Assembly (NCBI GenBank): GCA_035647855.1
Contig: DASRMP010000072.1
Span: 1-32,903 of the forward strand
Reading direction: 5' to 3'
Length of the DNA: 32,903 nucleotides
Origin: JAAZBW01 sp035647855
Lineage (GTDB): Bacteria; Actinomycetota; Actinomycetes; Actinomycetales; Actinomycetaceae
Shown here: in pieces, positions 21,523-29,486 of the stretch
Layout: each line of letters opens with the position of its first letter
Position numbering within the stretch: position 1 is the first letter of the stretch
The notes under the pieces: generated by a model
Databases searched by the model: none
What the model was told of the DNA's origin: nothing
Seen by the model: the letters and a program-made list of their open reading frames with translations, nothing else
Program-made: the position numbers and the translations under genes

Positions 21523-24500
21523 TCAGCCGTTGCCGGTGTCGTCGTCGCCACCACCGAAGAGTCCGCCGAACAGACCGCCGCCGTCATCTGCTTCACCGGC
21601 CCCGTCGTCGGCCGGAGCGTTGGGGGCAACTGCGCCGTCCTCGCCCGCAGGCGCCTCGGGGGTCTCCGCGGTCGGGTCCGGGATCGCCGGCTCGCCAGAG
21701 ATCTCCGCTTCGGCCTCGATCGCGTCGACGAGCGCGTCGTTGAGACGGTCCTGAGCCGCGCCGTAGCCCGCCCAGTCGCCGCTCGCCAGCGCAGTCTCGG
21801 ATTCCTGGATCGCCGCGGCAGCACGCTCGAGCGCGTCACGAAGGCGTTCCTCCGCGGACGCGATTGCGGGGTCCACCTCGGTTCCGGGCTCCGCCGCGCC
21901 GGCGTCGGACGTCTCGGCACCGGCATCGCCGCCGAACACCTGGTCGAGAGCCTCTTGGAGGGTCGGCGCGAAGCCGATCTCCTCACCGAATGAGACCAGG
22001 ATGCGGTGCAACAACGGCACCTGGGTGCCGGTCGAGGACTGCGTGTAGACCGGCTGTACGTACAGCAGACCGCCACCGACGGGCAGCGTCAGCAGGTTGC
22101 CGCGCAGCACCGCGGAGCCACCCTGCTGCAGCAGGTTCAACTCCGTGGAGATCGTGAAGTCCGCGTTGAACATGTTCTGGACCTGGCCCGGGCCCGGGAC
22201 CGTGAGGTCGCGCGGCAGTTCGAGCACGTGGATCCGGCCGTAGTCCTCGCCGATCACTCCCGGCTGGTTGCCGGCGTCGCCATTCGCGGACATGAAGCCC
22301 GTGAGGATCTGCCGGCCTGATTGGCCGCCGGGGATGAACGCAGAGGTGAGCGCGAACGCCGACTGATCCTCATCCGGCATCGTGACGGTCATGTAGTAGG
22401 GCGGCTGGGGCACTGCCTCGCCCGCGATCGGGTCGTTCGGCACCATCCAGAAGTCGTTGCCCGAGTAGAAGGAGGACGGGTCATCCACGTGGTATCGCGT
22501 CATCAACTGGCGCTGGACCTTGAAGAGGTCCTCCGGGTACCGGAAGTGGCTCATCAGGTCGCCGGAGATCTCCGAGGTCGGCGTGATGATCTCCGGGAAG
22601 ATGCCCTTCCAGGCGTTCAGGACCGGGTCGTCGCTCTCCCACTCGAACAGGGTGACCGTGCCGTCGTACGCATCCACGACTGCCTTCACCGAGTTCCGCA
22701 TGTAGTTCACGCGGCTCACTGGCGCGAGGATGGTCGTTTCGAGCGACGTCGCCGTCGCCGACTCGAGCGACTCGCGGCTCGAGTACGGGTACTCGTTCGA
22801 GGTCGTGTAGGCGTCCACTATCCACAGCACGCGCGCCGGGGTGTCCGGATCGTCGTCGTGATCGATGACGGCGGGGTACGTGCGGCCATCGAGCGTGAGG
22901 AATGGGGCGACCTGCGCCACGCGCTCCCGAGGATCCCGGTTGTAGAGGATCTGCGATTCGGACGTGACGCGGTCCGAGAACAGGATGTTGAGGTCCTGCA
23001 TGCTGATGGCGAAGAGGAACTGGTTGATTCCCCCGAGCGACGGCCCGCCGTCACCCTCGAACGTGTACTGCACGTACTGGCTGTCGGCCTGGTCGGAGGG
23101 GTAGTCGAACTCCCAGGCCGCCGTGCCCTCGGGGGAGCCAACGATCGAGAACTCCGGGAGACCCACGCCCTCACCGAAGTAGATCCGCTGCTCGTACTCC
23201 GGTAGGCGTCCCTGGGACGGCACGCCCTGTTCGAAGAACCGTGGGCGCCCGTCGGCGGCGGTCTGGTTGCCGTACGCCGCCACGACCCCGAAGCCGTGCG
23301 TGTACACCGTGTGGTCGTTGATCCACGTCCGCTGCTCGGGTGAGAGGCCGTTCAGGTTCAGTTCGCGGACGGCGATCACCGTGTCGTGCATCGAGTCGTC
23401 AAGGTTGTAGCGGTCCACGGACAACGTGTCAGCGAAGTCGTAGTACTGCCGCGACTGCTGGTATTGGCGGAACGTCTGGTCGGCGATGGTCGGGTCCCAG
23501 AGGCGGATCTGCGCGGTGGACTCGGCGTCGTCGCGAAGCTGACCTGGCCCGGCCTCGGTCTCGGCGTTGTACGAGATCGAGACGTGGTCGGCCAGGCCGT
23601 AGGCCTCGAGGGTGGCGCTGATGTTGCGGGAGATGAACTCGCTCTCGCGCTCGACCGCGTTCGGGTCCACCGTGAATCGCTGCACGATCGCCGGGTACGC
23701 GACACCCACCACGAGAGCCGAAACGACCATCAGGGTAAGTCCCGTGACCGGGAGCTTCCAGTCCCCGCGGACGGAGGACACGAGGAACAGGATGGCGACC
23801 ACCACGGCGATGCCCGCCAGGATTGCCGAGGCCGGGATGCCCGCGTTGACCGAGGTGAAGCCGGCACCCGAGAAACGCTCACCGTCGGCTACGAGGGCGG
23901 AGTAACGGTCCAGCCACAGGTTCACCGCACCGACCAGCATGATGAGCGCCGCCAGGATTGCGAGGTGGATCCGCGTCGGGCGCGAAACCCTGAGCTTCGG
24001 CGTGATCGTCAGGCCGCCATACAGGTACGCGACGGCGGCCACCGTGACCAGCGAAAGGCCCAGCGCGGTCATCAGCACCTGCGTGACCAGGCGAAGGAAT
24101 GGCAGCGTGAAGACATAGAACGCGATGTCTAGGCCGAATTCCGGGTCCACGGTTCCGAACGGCTGCTGGTTGAAGACGAGCAGCACGGTCTGCCAGCCGT
24201 TGGACAGCGCCGAGCCGAACAATCCGCCCACCACGATGACCGTGCCCCAGAAGATCCAGTGACGCAGCGGCTGGATCTGGCGGCGGTACTGCTCGAGGTT
24301 TCTGTCCGGGGCACTCATGGAGCGATAGGCGCGGCGGGAGCGGAACGCCAGGAAGATGTTCAGCCCGACCGTGCCGCCCACGATCAGCGCGCCCAGCAGG
24401 AACAGGCCGATTCGCGCGAGCCAACTCGTCCAGAAGACCTCCGAGTAGCCGACCTGGTTGTACCAGAGGACTTCGGTCCAGATTCCAGCGAACGCGACAA

Positions 24501-24627
24501 CGACGATCGTCAGGATCACCAAAATGATGACCGTCATCCAGAACGGGCCGATCTGGGGCCGCTGGAACGTCATCTGCCGTGCGGGCGGTGGGGATTGTGG
24601 TGGCATCTCGTATTCGGAGTTCGTCAC
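21523..24627 (-). CDS. UPF0182 family large membrane protein
   Basis: 1034 aa. The N-terminal third holds about seven membrane helices, starting with WMTVIILVILTIVVVAFAGIW. A large non-membrane domain of roughly 600 residues follows, with many Tyr and Asp and repeated SQxVQYTFEGDGG-like and LPVGGGLLYVQPVY segments typical of UPF0182. It ends in a Pro/Ala/Glu linker and an acidic, Gly-rich tail (DDGGGLFGG...DDDTG). Function is unknown for the family. The domain should face outside if the first helix runs in-to-out. The GTG at 24627 is chosen because GAGGAG lies 4 nt before it. The ATG at 24606 has no ribosome-binding site, and the open frame to 24672 lacks support. Same neighbourhood as Rv3193c. 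Confidence 0.9.
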   Translation of the reverse strand: MTNSEYEMPPQSPPPARQMTFQRPQIGPFWMTVIILVILTIVVVAFAGIWTEVLWYNQVGYSEVFWTSWLARIGLFLLGALIVGGTVGLNIFLAFRSRRAYRSMSAPDRNLEQYRRQIQPLRHWIFWGTVIVVGGLFGSALSNGWQTVLLVFNQQPFGTVDPEFGLDIAFYVFTLPFLRLVTQVLMTALGLSLVTVAAVAYLYGGLTITPKLRVSRPTRIHLAILAALIMLVGAVNLWLDRYSALVADGERFSGAGFTSVNAGIPASAILAGIAVVVAILFLVSSVRGDWKLPVTGLTLMVVSALVVGVAYPAIVQRFTVDPNAVERESEFISRNISATLEAYGLADHVSISYNAETEAGPGQLRDDAESTAQIRLWDPTIADQTFRQYQQSRQYYDFADTLSVDRYNLDDSMHDTVIAVRELNLNGLSPEQRTWINDHTVYTHGFGVVAAYGNQTAADGRPRFFEQGVPSQGRLPEYEQRIYFGEGVGLPEFSIVGSPEGTAAWEFDYPSDQADSQYVQYTFEGDGGPSLGGINQFLFAISMQDLNILFSDRVTSESQILYNRDPRERVAQVAPFLTLDGRTYPAVIDHDDDPDTPARVLWIVDAYTTSNEYPYSSRESLESATATSLETTILAPVSRVNYMRNSVKAVVDAYDGTVTLFEWESDDPVLNAWKGIFPEIITPTSEISGDLMSHFRYPEDLFKVQRQLMTRYHVDDPSSFYSGNDFWMVPNDPIAGEAVPQPPYYMTVTMPDEDQSAFALTSAFIPGGQSGRQILTGFMSANGDAGNQPGVIGEDYGRIHVLELPRDLTVPGPGQVQNMFNADFTISTELNLLQQGGSAVLRGNLLTLPVGGGLLYVQPVYTQSSTGTQVPLLHRILVSFGEEIGFAPTLQEALDQVFGGDAGAETSDAGAAEPGTEVDPAIASAEERLRDALERAAAAIQESETALASGDWAGYGAAQDRLNDALVDAIEAEAEISGEPAIPDPTAETPEAPAGEDGAVAPNAPADDGAGEADDGGGLFGGLFGGGDDDTGNG

Positions 24628-24693
24628 TGTGCTCCTCGCGTAGTGGCTTTGCTGGATACAAGGTTCGCACATTTCCGTGAGAATCTGGATCTC

Positions 24694-25254
24694 ATGTCAC
24701 ACCCCGCAACGGCACGAGAACGTGGCCTGGCAGCCGTGACGTCGCTCATCGAGGAGGCGGCGGCAGGTTCCGGCTGGGACGGGCCCCTCCGGGTGTTCGC
24801 CCTCGTCGCAACTGCGCACGCCGCGCGCGCCGACGCCGAGTTCGCCGCCCAGCTCCTCGAGCCCGACCTCGCCAAGCTTCCCGAGGGCCACTTGACACCC
24901 GTCGAGCAACAGGAACTGCCGGAGGCCGAGTCGCTCGAGGAGTTGCTCGCCCGCCTCGCTTGGCCGGAGACAGTCGGGGGCGCGGCCGTCGTCGTCGAAC
25001 GCGTGATCCTTGTGGACGACGACGGCGCCGCCGTCGGCCCGCAGGACGTCCTCACATCACCAGACCGCAGGGACGTCCGCATCGCGGCGGGAGTCATTCG
25101 CAGCGGCGAGTCCTGGTGCGTGCTGCGACTACGTGACAACGACGACGCCGCGATGCGCCTCCAGGGCCCTGACGTGGTCCCCGGCCTGGTCGAACTTTTG
25201 AGGGGGACGCTTGCACCGATCCCCGGCGACTCCTCATCCGGTCAGCCGCTCTGA
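24694..25254 (+). CDS. PPA1309-like hypothetical protein
   Basis: 186 aa. A soluble, acidic protein without cysteine clusters or membrane segments; one Cys is present. The N-terminal half is helical (ERGLAAVTSLIEEAAA, VFALVATAHAARADAEFAAQLL). The C-terminal half has strands around AVVVERVILV and DVRIAAGVIRSGESWCVLRLRD, and this RxAAGVxRxGxxxCxLRLR pattern is conserved in a small actinobacterial family called PPA1309 family. No function is known. It is divergent from UPF0182 and convergent with the Lon-like protease, a neighbourhood repeated in related genomes. No Shine-Dalgarno sequence is seen before the ATG. GAATCT, an imperfect -10, ends 7 nt before it. Confidence 0.75.
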   Translation: MSHPATARERGLAAVTSLIEEAAAGSGWDGPLRVFALVATAHAARADAEFAAQLLEPDLAKLPEGHLTPVEQQELPEAESLEELLARLAWPETVGGAAVVVERVILVDDDGAAVGPQDVLTSPDRRDVRIAAGVIRSGESWCVLRLRDNDDAAMRLQGPDVVPGLVELLRGTLAPIPGDSSSGQPL

Positions 25255-25296
25255 CCTGGCAGGTGCCCCCACGCTCAACCGCGCCGGCCGGCGAGG

Positions 25297-26424
25297 TCAA
25301 CCCCGCTGATCTGCGAGTACGGCCTCGCAGGTCGGCAGTCCGTCCGTCTCGCCCGCGCCGATCGCCTCGACCACGGCCACGGAATCCTCCAGCGTGGCGA
25401 CGGCGACGACGGTCAGCCCTCCCGGGACATGGCCCACGGTCTCAGCACAGTTGCTCTCGGGCACGAGGAACCAGTCCGCGCCGTCCCGCGCCGAAGCGTG
25501 CATCTTCTGCTCGACCCCGCCGATCGCACCCACACGGCCATTGGCCGACATGGTCCCGGTGCCGGCGATGACTTCGCCGCCCGTCATCTCTCCTTGAGTC
25601 AGCAGATCTACGATTGCCAGGGCGAACATGTTGCCGGCGGACGAGCCGCCGATCCGATTGATGTCGAAGCTGACGTCGAGCGGGAGTTCCGCGATCTCGG
25701 TGAACAACCACACGCCCAACAGCGAGCCAGGGGCGGTGTCACCCTCGGACCGAGGCGATGTGGGGAAACTCACTGTCACCGCATCGCCAACCCGATCCAC
25801 TTCGAGCGTCACCGCGGTGCCGGGCGGAACGGACTCGAGGATGTCCGTCAGCTGAGTGAAGTCGGCGAGTTCGGCCCGCTCACCGCCGTCGGGAGCGATG
25901 GCCGTGATGACGTCGTCGACCTCGAGATGCTCGGCCGCCGGCAGATCCGGCATGAGCTCCGCTACGGTCATCGTCATCTTGATCTCGTATCCGAGGTGCT
26001 GGAGTGCCGCTGCCGTTGCGTACTCCTGTGATGCATCCATCTGGGCGATCAGGTACTCCGACAGCTCCTCCTGGTCCTGGTCCTCCGGATACTGGAGCGT
26101 CCGTGGCAGCACGGACGAATCCGCTCGGATCCATTTCAGGATGGCTTCGAAAAGTGGGATGCCACGGCTCGGCCCACCCGAGAGAGATGTGGTGGTGAGC
26201 CGCAGTTCGCCGTCGCCGGTGGGGAAGGTCTCGGCACCCGAGATCTCTATGAGCTTGTGGCCCTCGTCGGTCTCCCCGAGCGTGTTGATCGTGGGACCCG
26301 GCGAGCGAACCACGAACGGAACGGGCACGAACGCCATGAAGGCCAGCGCCGCCAGCACTACTGCCGCGCTCACCGTGAACAGTGCGCGGGCGGGGTCTCG
26401 TGTTCGACGGCGTGTACGTGTCAC
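25297..26424 (-). CDS. YlbL-type Lon-like serine protease with PDZ domain
   Basis: 375 aa. An N-terminal basic stretch and one membrane helix (about 15-36) are followed by an extracytoplasmic part: a PDZ domain (about 150-220) and a C-terminal Lon-type proteolytic domain. The Ser-Lys dyad is Ser262 in GGSSAGN and Lys307 in GGVEQKMH, with GTGTMSANGRVGAIGG between. The upstream frame remains open to 26739 but crosses the Zincin_2 gene. The GTG at 26424 is chosen because the family begins just before the Arg-rich stretch and the helix. Orthologue of Rv3194c by context. The substrates are unknown. Confidence 0.9.
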   Translation of the reverse strand: MTRTRRRTRDPARALFTVSAAVVLAALAFMAFVPVPFVVRSPGPTINTLGETDEGHKLIEISGAETFPTGDGELRLTTTSLSGGPSRGIPLFEAILKWIRADSSVLPRTLQYPEDQDQEELSEYLIAQMDASQEYATAAALQHLGYEIKMTMTVAELMPDLPAAEHLEVDDVITAIAPDGGERAELADFTQLTDILESVPPGTAVTLEVDRVGDAVTVSFPTSPRSEGDTAPGSLLGVWLFTEIAELPLDVSFDINRIGGSSAGNMFALAIVDLLTQGEMTGGEVIAGTGTMSANGRVGAIGGVEQKMHASARDGADWFLVPESNCAETVGHVPGGLTVVAVATLEDSVAVVEAIGAGETDGLPTCEAVLADQRG

Positions 26425-26484
26425 CTGGCCATTCTGCACCCACCGGCGCGAATCATCGGCGCTCAGTGAAATCGGGAGGGAATG

Positions 26485-26505
26485 AACCGTCTGAACGGTT
26501 ACTCT
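26485..26505 (+). promoter_or_regulatory. Palindrome overlapping the Zincin_2 promoter
   Basis: A perfect inverted repeat AACCGT-CTGA-ACGGTT (26485-26500) runs into TACTCT (26500-26505), a -10-like hexamer. A repressor bound here would cover the promoter. The divergent Lon-like gene starts 61 bp away at 26424. Confidence 0.5.
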
Positions 26506-26527
26506 CGTGTGGACGAAAGGAGCCCCC

Positions 26528-27997
26528 ATGGCGAGCGAGAACCCGAGGTGGGAAGAGGTGCTGCGTAACCTCCTCGGCCCAGAGGGTGCACGCCGTGCGA
26601 TCGAATCGATGCGCGAGGCCGGTCTCGACCCGGACGCGCTCGGGAGTGCCGCGGGCATTCCGACCGACCCCGCACAGCTCCAGAACATGCTTGCGCAGAT
26701 CCGCCACATGATGGCGAGCTCCGGCGATGGCCCCGTCAACTGGGATCTTGCCCGCGATGTCGCCCGCCAGCAGGTGCACGCCGCAGGCGATCCGTCGCCG
26801 ACCGCTTCTCAGGACGCCCGCGCGAAACAGTACCTGCAGGCGGCCGAGCTGTGGCTCGACTCCGTCACCGACCTGGTGGGGCCCGCCATGCGGCGCGGCG
26901 CGCTCTCTCGCGCCCGGTGGATCGAAGAGGCGCTGCCGACCTTCCGGCCGCTCGGCGAGCCGGTCGCTGAAAACGTGGTGCGAGCGGTCAGCGATCTGCT
27001 CACCTCCCAGATGAAGGAGATGGGAGATCAGATCGGCGAACTTGCAGGCCTCGGGCTGTCTGGACCGCAAGCCACGGACATCCTGCGCCGAATCGGCGGT
27101 GCCACTTTCGGCATGCAACTCGGCCAGGCCGTGGCATCGCTCGCGCAGGAGGCGTTCGGGCTCACGGACCTCGGTGTGCCGCTCACGGACACCCCAGGCG
27201 TCGCTCTCATTCCCGCCAACGTGGACGCCTTCGCGGACGGCTTCGACATCTCGGTCGACGAGATCGCGCAATTCCTCGCTGTCCGCGAGGTGGCGCACGC
27301 TCGCCTCTATTCGGCGAGCCCCTGGCTCCGCGGCCACGTCCTCGGCCTGGTGCAGAACTATGCGCGCGAGATCAGCATTGACGTCGCCGCCATGGAGGAG
27401 TCGTTCCGTTCGATCGATCCGACCAACCCGGAGGAGCTGCGCGAAGCCCTCGGCTCCGGAATCTTCGCGCCGGATGTCACGGACGCCCAGAAGCGCACGC
27501 TCGAGAGCCTCGAGACCACTCTTGCCGTCATCGAGGGCTGGGTGGAGCACGTGACCAGTGAAGCCACTCGGGGCATGCTGCCGAACGCAGTCGCACTCAC
27601 CGAGATGATGCGACGCCGTCGTGCCACAGGCGGCCCTGCGGAAGACGTGTTCCGGACACTGGTGGGCTTGGAACTCCGGCCGCGGCGCTGCCGCGAGGCT
27701 GCCACGCTCTGGCAGACCCTCACCTCCGAGCTCGGCACGACCGAGCGTGACAAGTACTGGTCACACCCCGATCTGATGCCGTCATCGGACGAGCTCGACG
27801 ATCCGTCGTCCCTGGTGGCATCACGAGCCGCAGCGAGCGAACTCGACGACGCCATCGAGGCGCTCCTCTCCCAGGCCGAGGACGAGGTCGCGGCAGAGCG
27901 CGCACGCGCGGCAGAAGACGGCGAGGTCGGCGCGAGCGACGCCGACGCCGACGACGAGGGCGACGACGAGCACCCGGCAGGTGGCCTCGATTCCTGA
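26528..27997 (+). CDS. Zincin_2 (DUF2342) putative zinc-dependent metalloprotease
   Basis: 489 aa. Belongs to the actinobacterial DUF2342/Zincin_2 family, placed among zincin-like hydrolases. The conserved block is REVAHARLYSASPWLRGH (253-270). The first position of the HExxH motif is Arg rather than His, which to my memory is common in this family, so activity is uncertain. Other family marks are the helical N-terminal segment, GALSRARWIEE and the PGVALIPANVDAF region. The last 40 residues are strongly acidic. The ATG at 26528 has AAAGGAG 5 nt upstream; seven further upstream codons lack support. Orthologue of Rv3195 by context. A hairpin terminator follows at 28025-28063. Confidence 0.88.
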   Translation: MASENPRWEEVLRNLLGPEGARRAIESMREAGLDPDALGSAAGIPTDPAQLQNMLAQIRHMMASSGDGPVNWDLARDVARQQVHAAGDPSPTASQDARAKQYLQAAELWLDSVTDLVGPAMRRGALSRARWIEEALPTFRPLGEPVAENVVRAVSDLLTSQMKEMGDQIGELAGLGLSGPQATDILRRIGGATFGMQLGQAVASLAQEAFGLTDLGVPLTDTPGVALIPANVDAFADGFDISVDEIAQFLAVREVAHARLYSASPWLRGHVLGLVQNYAREISIDVAAMEESFRSIDPTNPEELREALGSGIFAPDVTDAQKRTLESLETTLAVIEGWVEHVTSEATRGMLPNAVALTEMMRRRRATGGPAEDVFRTLVGLELRPRRCREAATLWQTLTSELGTTERDKYWSHPDLMPSSDELDDPSSLVASRAAASELDDAIEALLSQAEDEVAAERARAAEDGEVGASDADADDEGDDEHPAGGLDS

Positions 27998-28024
27998 CCG
28001 GAACTCAAGCTGCACGGCCGCAGG

Positions 28025-28063
28025 AACCCGCGTGCCAGTCGCGGGGCGACTGCCATGCGGGTT
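28025..28063 (+). terminator. Terminator of the Zincin_2 gene
   Basis: Nested perfect arms aacccgc/gcgggtt and cagtcgc/gcgactg, with a few base pairs between them and one mismatch, form a long hairpin with a GGG loop. It starts 28 bp after the stop and ends in gggttt, with no long T-tract. Confidence 0.7.
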
Positions 28064-28131
28064 TCGGCACGGCTCACGAGTTATCCACAAGGCGCATCCA
28101 CTGGGGCGCGCATCTGTGACACCGTTTCCTC

Positions 28132-28875
28132 ATGCGCACCTCCCGTCCCATCCTCTGGCGAAAAGACGGAGAAGTGCAGATCGGTACTGGGCCGTCTGCC
28201 GTGATCCTGGGCGAGCTCACCGAGAATGAAACGAGACTCCTGGCGGAACTGGGCTTCGGCAACCAGCCGATGCCGGCCGAACTCGGCCGTGCGGGCGTCA
28301 CCCCGGAGCGCTGGGCGCATCTCGAGGAACTGGCGAGCGCACACCGCGAGCTGCCCGAACCTCTCACCGCACTGCCTTTCCGCCCCGTCCCCCTCGACGC
28401 ACACCCACTGACACGCGCTGTCATCGAATCGTTGGACCCGGTCTGCGACGGCTTCGAGGAACTGGCCGTCCTCACCGACCGGTTCGTATCCGACCCCGAA
28501 CGCGTGGCGCCGCTCATGCGTTCGGACCGCCCGCACCTACCTCTTGTCATCGACGACGACGGCGTCTCAGTCGGTCCGTTCGTGCGGCCGGGCATGGGCC
28601 CATGTACGCGCTGCCTGGAGCTTGCGCGCACCGAAGCCGACCCTGCGTGGCCCACCCTCGCGCCCCAACTGCTGCACCTGCCGCCGGGCCGAGTGGACAG
28701 GATGCTCGTCGCGATCGCCGCCGCGACCGCTGTCATGGCACTCAGGTCGGAAGCCCGCACTCAATCGGACGGGCTTCCCAAGGCGTCTGGAGAGGGCTGG
28801 CGCGTGGAGCACGCAGGTGTCGGGCGGTTTCGAGTGCCGCTGAGTCCCGACTGCGGATGCGTGGACCCGGCCTGA
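28132..28875 (+). CDS. Orphan cyclodehydratase/ThiF-like (TOMM-type) zinc protein
   Basis: 247 aa. The segment VGPFVRPGMGPCTRCLELARTEADPAWP matches the part of E1-like (ThiF/HesA) and TOMM cyclodehydratase partner proteins that carries a zinc site and the RxxxDPAWP signature. Cys158 and Cys161, together with Cys241 and Cys243 at the extreme C-terminus, could form a four-Cys site. The ATP-binding Rossmann motif GxGxxG and the adenylation residues of true E1 enzymes are not visible, so it may be a recognition or scaffold protein. No YcaO gene or short precursor peptide is nearby. Context corresponds to Rv3196. No Shine-Dalgarno sequence precedes the ATG. Function unknown. Confidence 0.65.
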   Translation: MRTSRPILWRKDGEVQIGTGPSAVILGELTENETRLLAELGFGNQPMPAELGRAGVTPERWAHLEELASAHRELPEPLTALPFRPVPLDAHPLTRAVIESLDPVCDGFEELAVLTDRFVSDPERVAPLMRSDRPHLPLVIDDDGVSVGPFVRPGMGPCTRCLELARTEADPAWPTLAPQLLHLPPGRVDRMLVAIAAATAVMALRSEARTQSDGLPKASGEGWRVEHAGVGRFRVPLSPDCGCVDPA

Positions 28876-28946
28876 CATAAGGCGGCCAGAACCGTTCGGG
28901 GTCGAGCACGAAGCGCCAAGGCGAAAAACGAGCCTCAGCGGGTGAC

Positions 28947-29216
28947 TCACGCAGCCTTCGTGGCGTCCTTGCGCGGCCTGCCCCGGCCGCGCTTCGCGGC
29001 CACCACGACTCCGTTGACGACGATGCGGCCGCCCCAGACTCCCCAGGGCTCCCGCCGCTCGAGCGCACCGGCGAGGCACGACGTCTGGAACGGGCATCCC
29101 GAGCAGAGTTCCTGTGCGCGAGCGATGTCGGCCGGTCGCTCGGCGAACCAGAGGTCGGGTTCGTCCGACTGCTGGCACGGGGTAGTAAGAGTCCGTTCTC
29201 CTAGTGCGATCGACAC
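28947..29216 (-). CDS. whiB7: WhiB7 antibiotic-resistance regulator
   Basis: 89 aa. Iron-sulfur WhiB protein with cluster ligands Cys14, Cys38, Cys41 and Cys47, the turn EPWGVWGG (56-63) and a C-terminal AT-hook GRGRPRK (77-83), which separates WhiB7 from other WhiB proteins. In mycobacteria it activates intrinsic resistance genes after ribosome-targeting antibiotics by binding SigA and AT-rich DNA next to the -35. The start is GTG with AGGAG 6 nt upstream. The frame is open to 29432, but that region is the leader. Placed after uvrD2, as in M. tuberculosis (Rv3197A-Rv3198c). It has a leader with an upstream ORF that overlaps this start. No resistance gene of its regulon is adjacent. Confidence 0.95.
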   Translation of the reverse strand: MSIALGERTLTTPCQQSDEPDLWFAERPADIARAQELCSGCPFQTSCLAGALERREPWGVWGGRIVVNGVVVAAKRGRGRPRKDATKAA

Positions 29217-29371
29217 TGCGGTCTCCTGCCGGGTTGGTCCCCGGCTCGTGACCGGGGGTTCTGACGGATGGGGGTCGAAATGAGCGGAGTTCCGCCGCTG
29301 CCGCGGAACCGCGCGCCCGCCGGGATGCCCCACAGGGCGATGCGGACGTGCGCGCCGAAGTTGCTGATCAT
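29201..29371 (-). CDS. Upstream ORF in the whiB7 leader
   Basis: 56 codons. The ATG at 29371 has an excellent Shine-Dalgarno sequence (AAGGAGG, 9 nt upstream). The peptide begins MISNFGAHVRIALWG and has many Arg, Gly and Pro. The uORF reads through the whiB7 ribosome-binding site and start and stops (TAG, 29203-29201) 11 nt past the whiB7 start codon, in another frame. In mycobacteria whiB7 expression is governed by a leader uORF whose translation controls a terminator, so this is probably the sensing ORF. I do not claim a conserved peptide sequence. An in-frame ATG at 29392 precedes the Shine-Dalgarno sequence and is less likely. Confidence 0.65.
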   Translation of the reverse strand: MISNFGAHVRIALWGIPAGARFRGSGGTPLISTPIRQNPRSRAGDQPGRRPQCRSH

Positions 29372-29400
29372 CCCGGGGCACCTCCTTCCCATATCCGTGC
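29217..29400 (-). promoter_or_regulatory. whiB7 leader with alternative RNA structures
   Basis: Three pairings are visible on the minus strand. CCGGGATG at the uORF start (29376-29369) can pair with CATCCCGG (29327-29320) inside the uORF. GTTCCGC/GCGGAAC (29309-29303 with 29295-29289, 7-nt loop) forms a terminator-like stem followed only by ATTT. CCCCGG/CCGGGG (29257-29252 with 29244-29239) lies just before the whiB7 Shine-Dalgarno sequence. This fits attenuation or start occlusion. A -35-like TTGACT is at 29426-29421, but I cannot place a convincing -10. The region 29217-29486 otherwise holds no gene besides the uORF. Confidence 0.55.
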
Positions 29401-29486
29401 CGTGCGCAGGTAACTGGCCCAGTCAACCCCACCGCTCAAAGAGTTGTCCACCTATTTACCGAAGTCCGGCCATTCGTCCGCTCCCG

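Noticed and set aside
22321..23205. 294-codon frame antisense to UPF0182
   Set aside because: Shadow frame rich in Arg, Val and Asp, inside a confidently assigned gene.
25282..25293. Palindrome cgccggccggcg in the convergent gap after the PPA1309-like gene
   Set aside because: Short GC palindrome with no loop or T-tract. Expected by chance at this G+C.
28081..28090. Perfect DnaA box TTATCCACA, with a weaker TTGTCCACC near 29443
   Set aside because: Single isolated boxes without a cluster, AT-rich unwinding region, dnaA or dnaN. Chance or titration sites are more likely than an origin.
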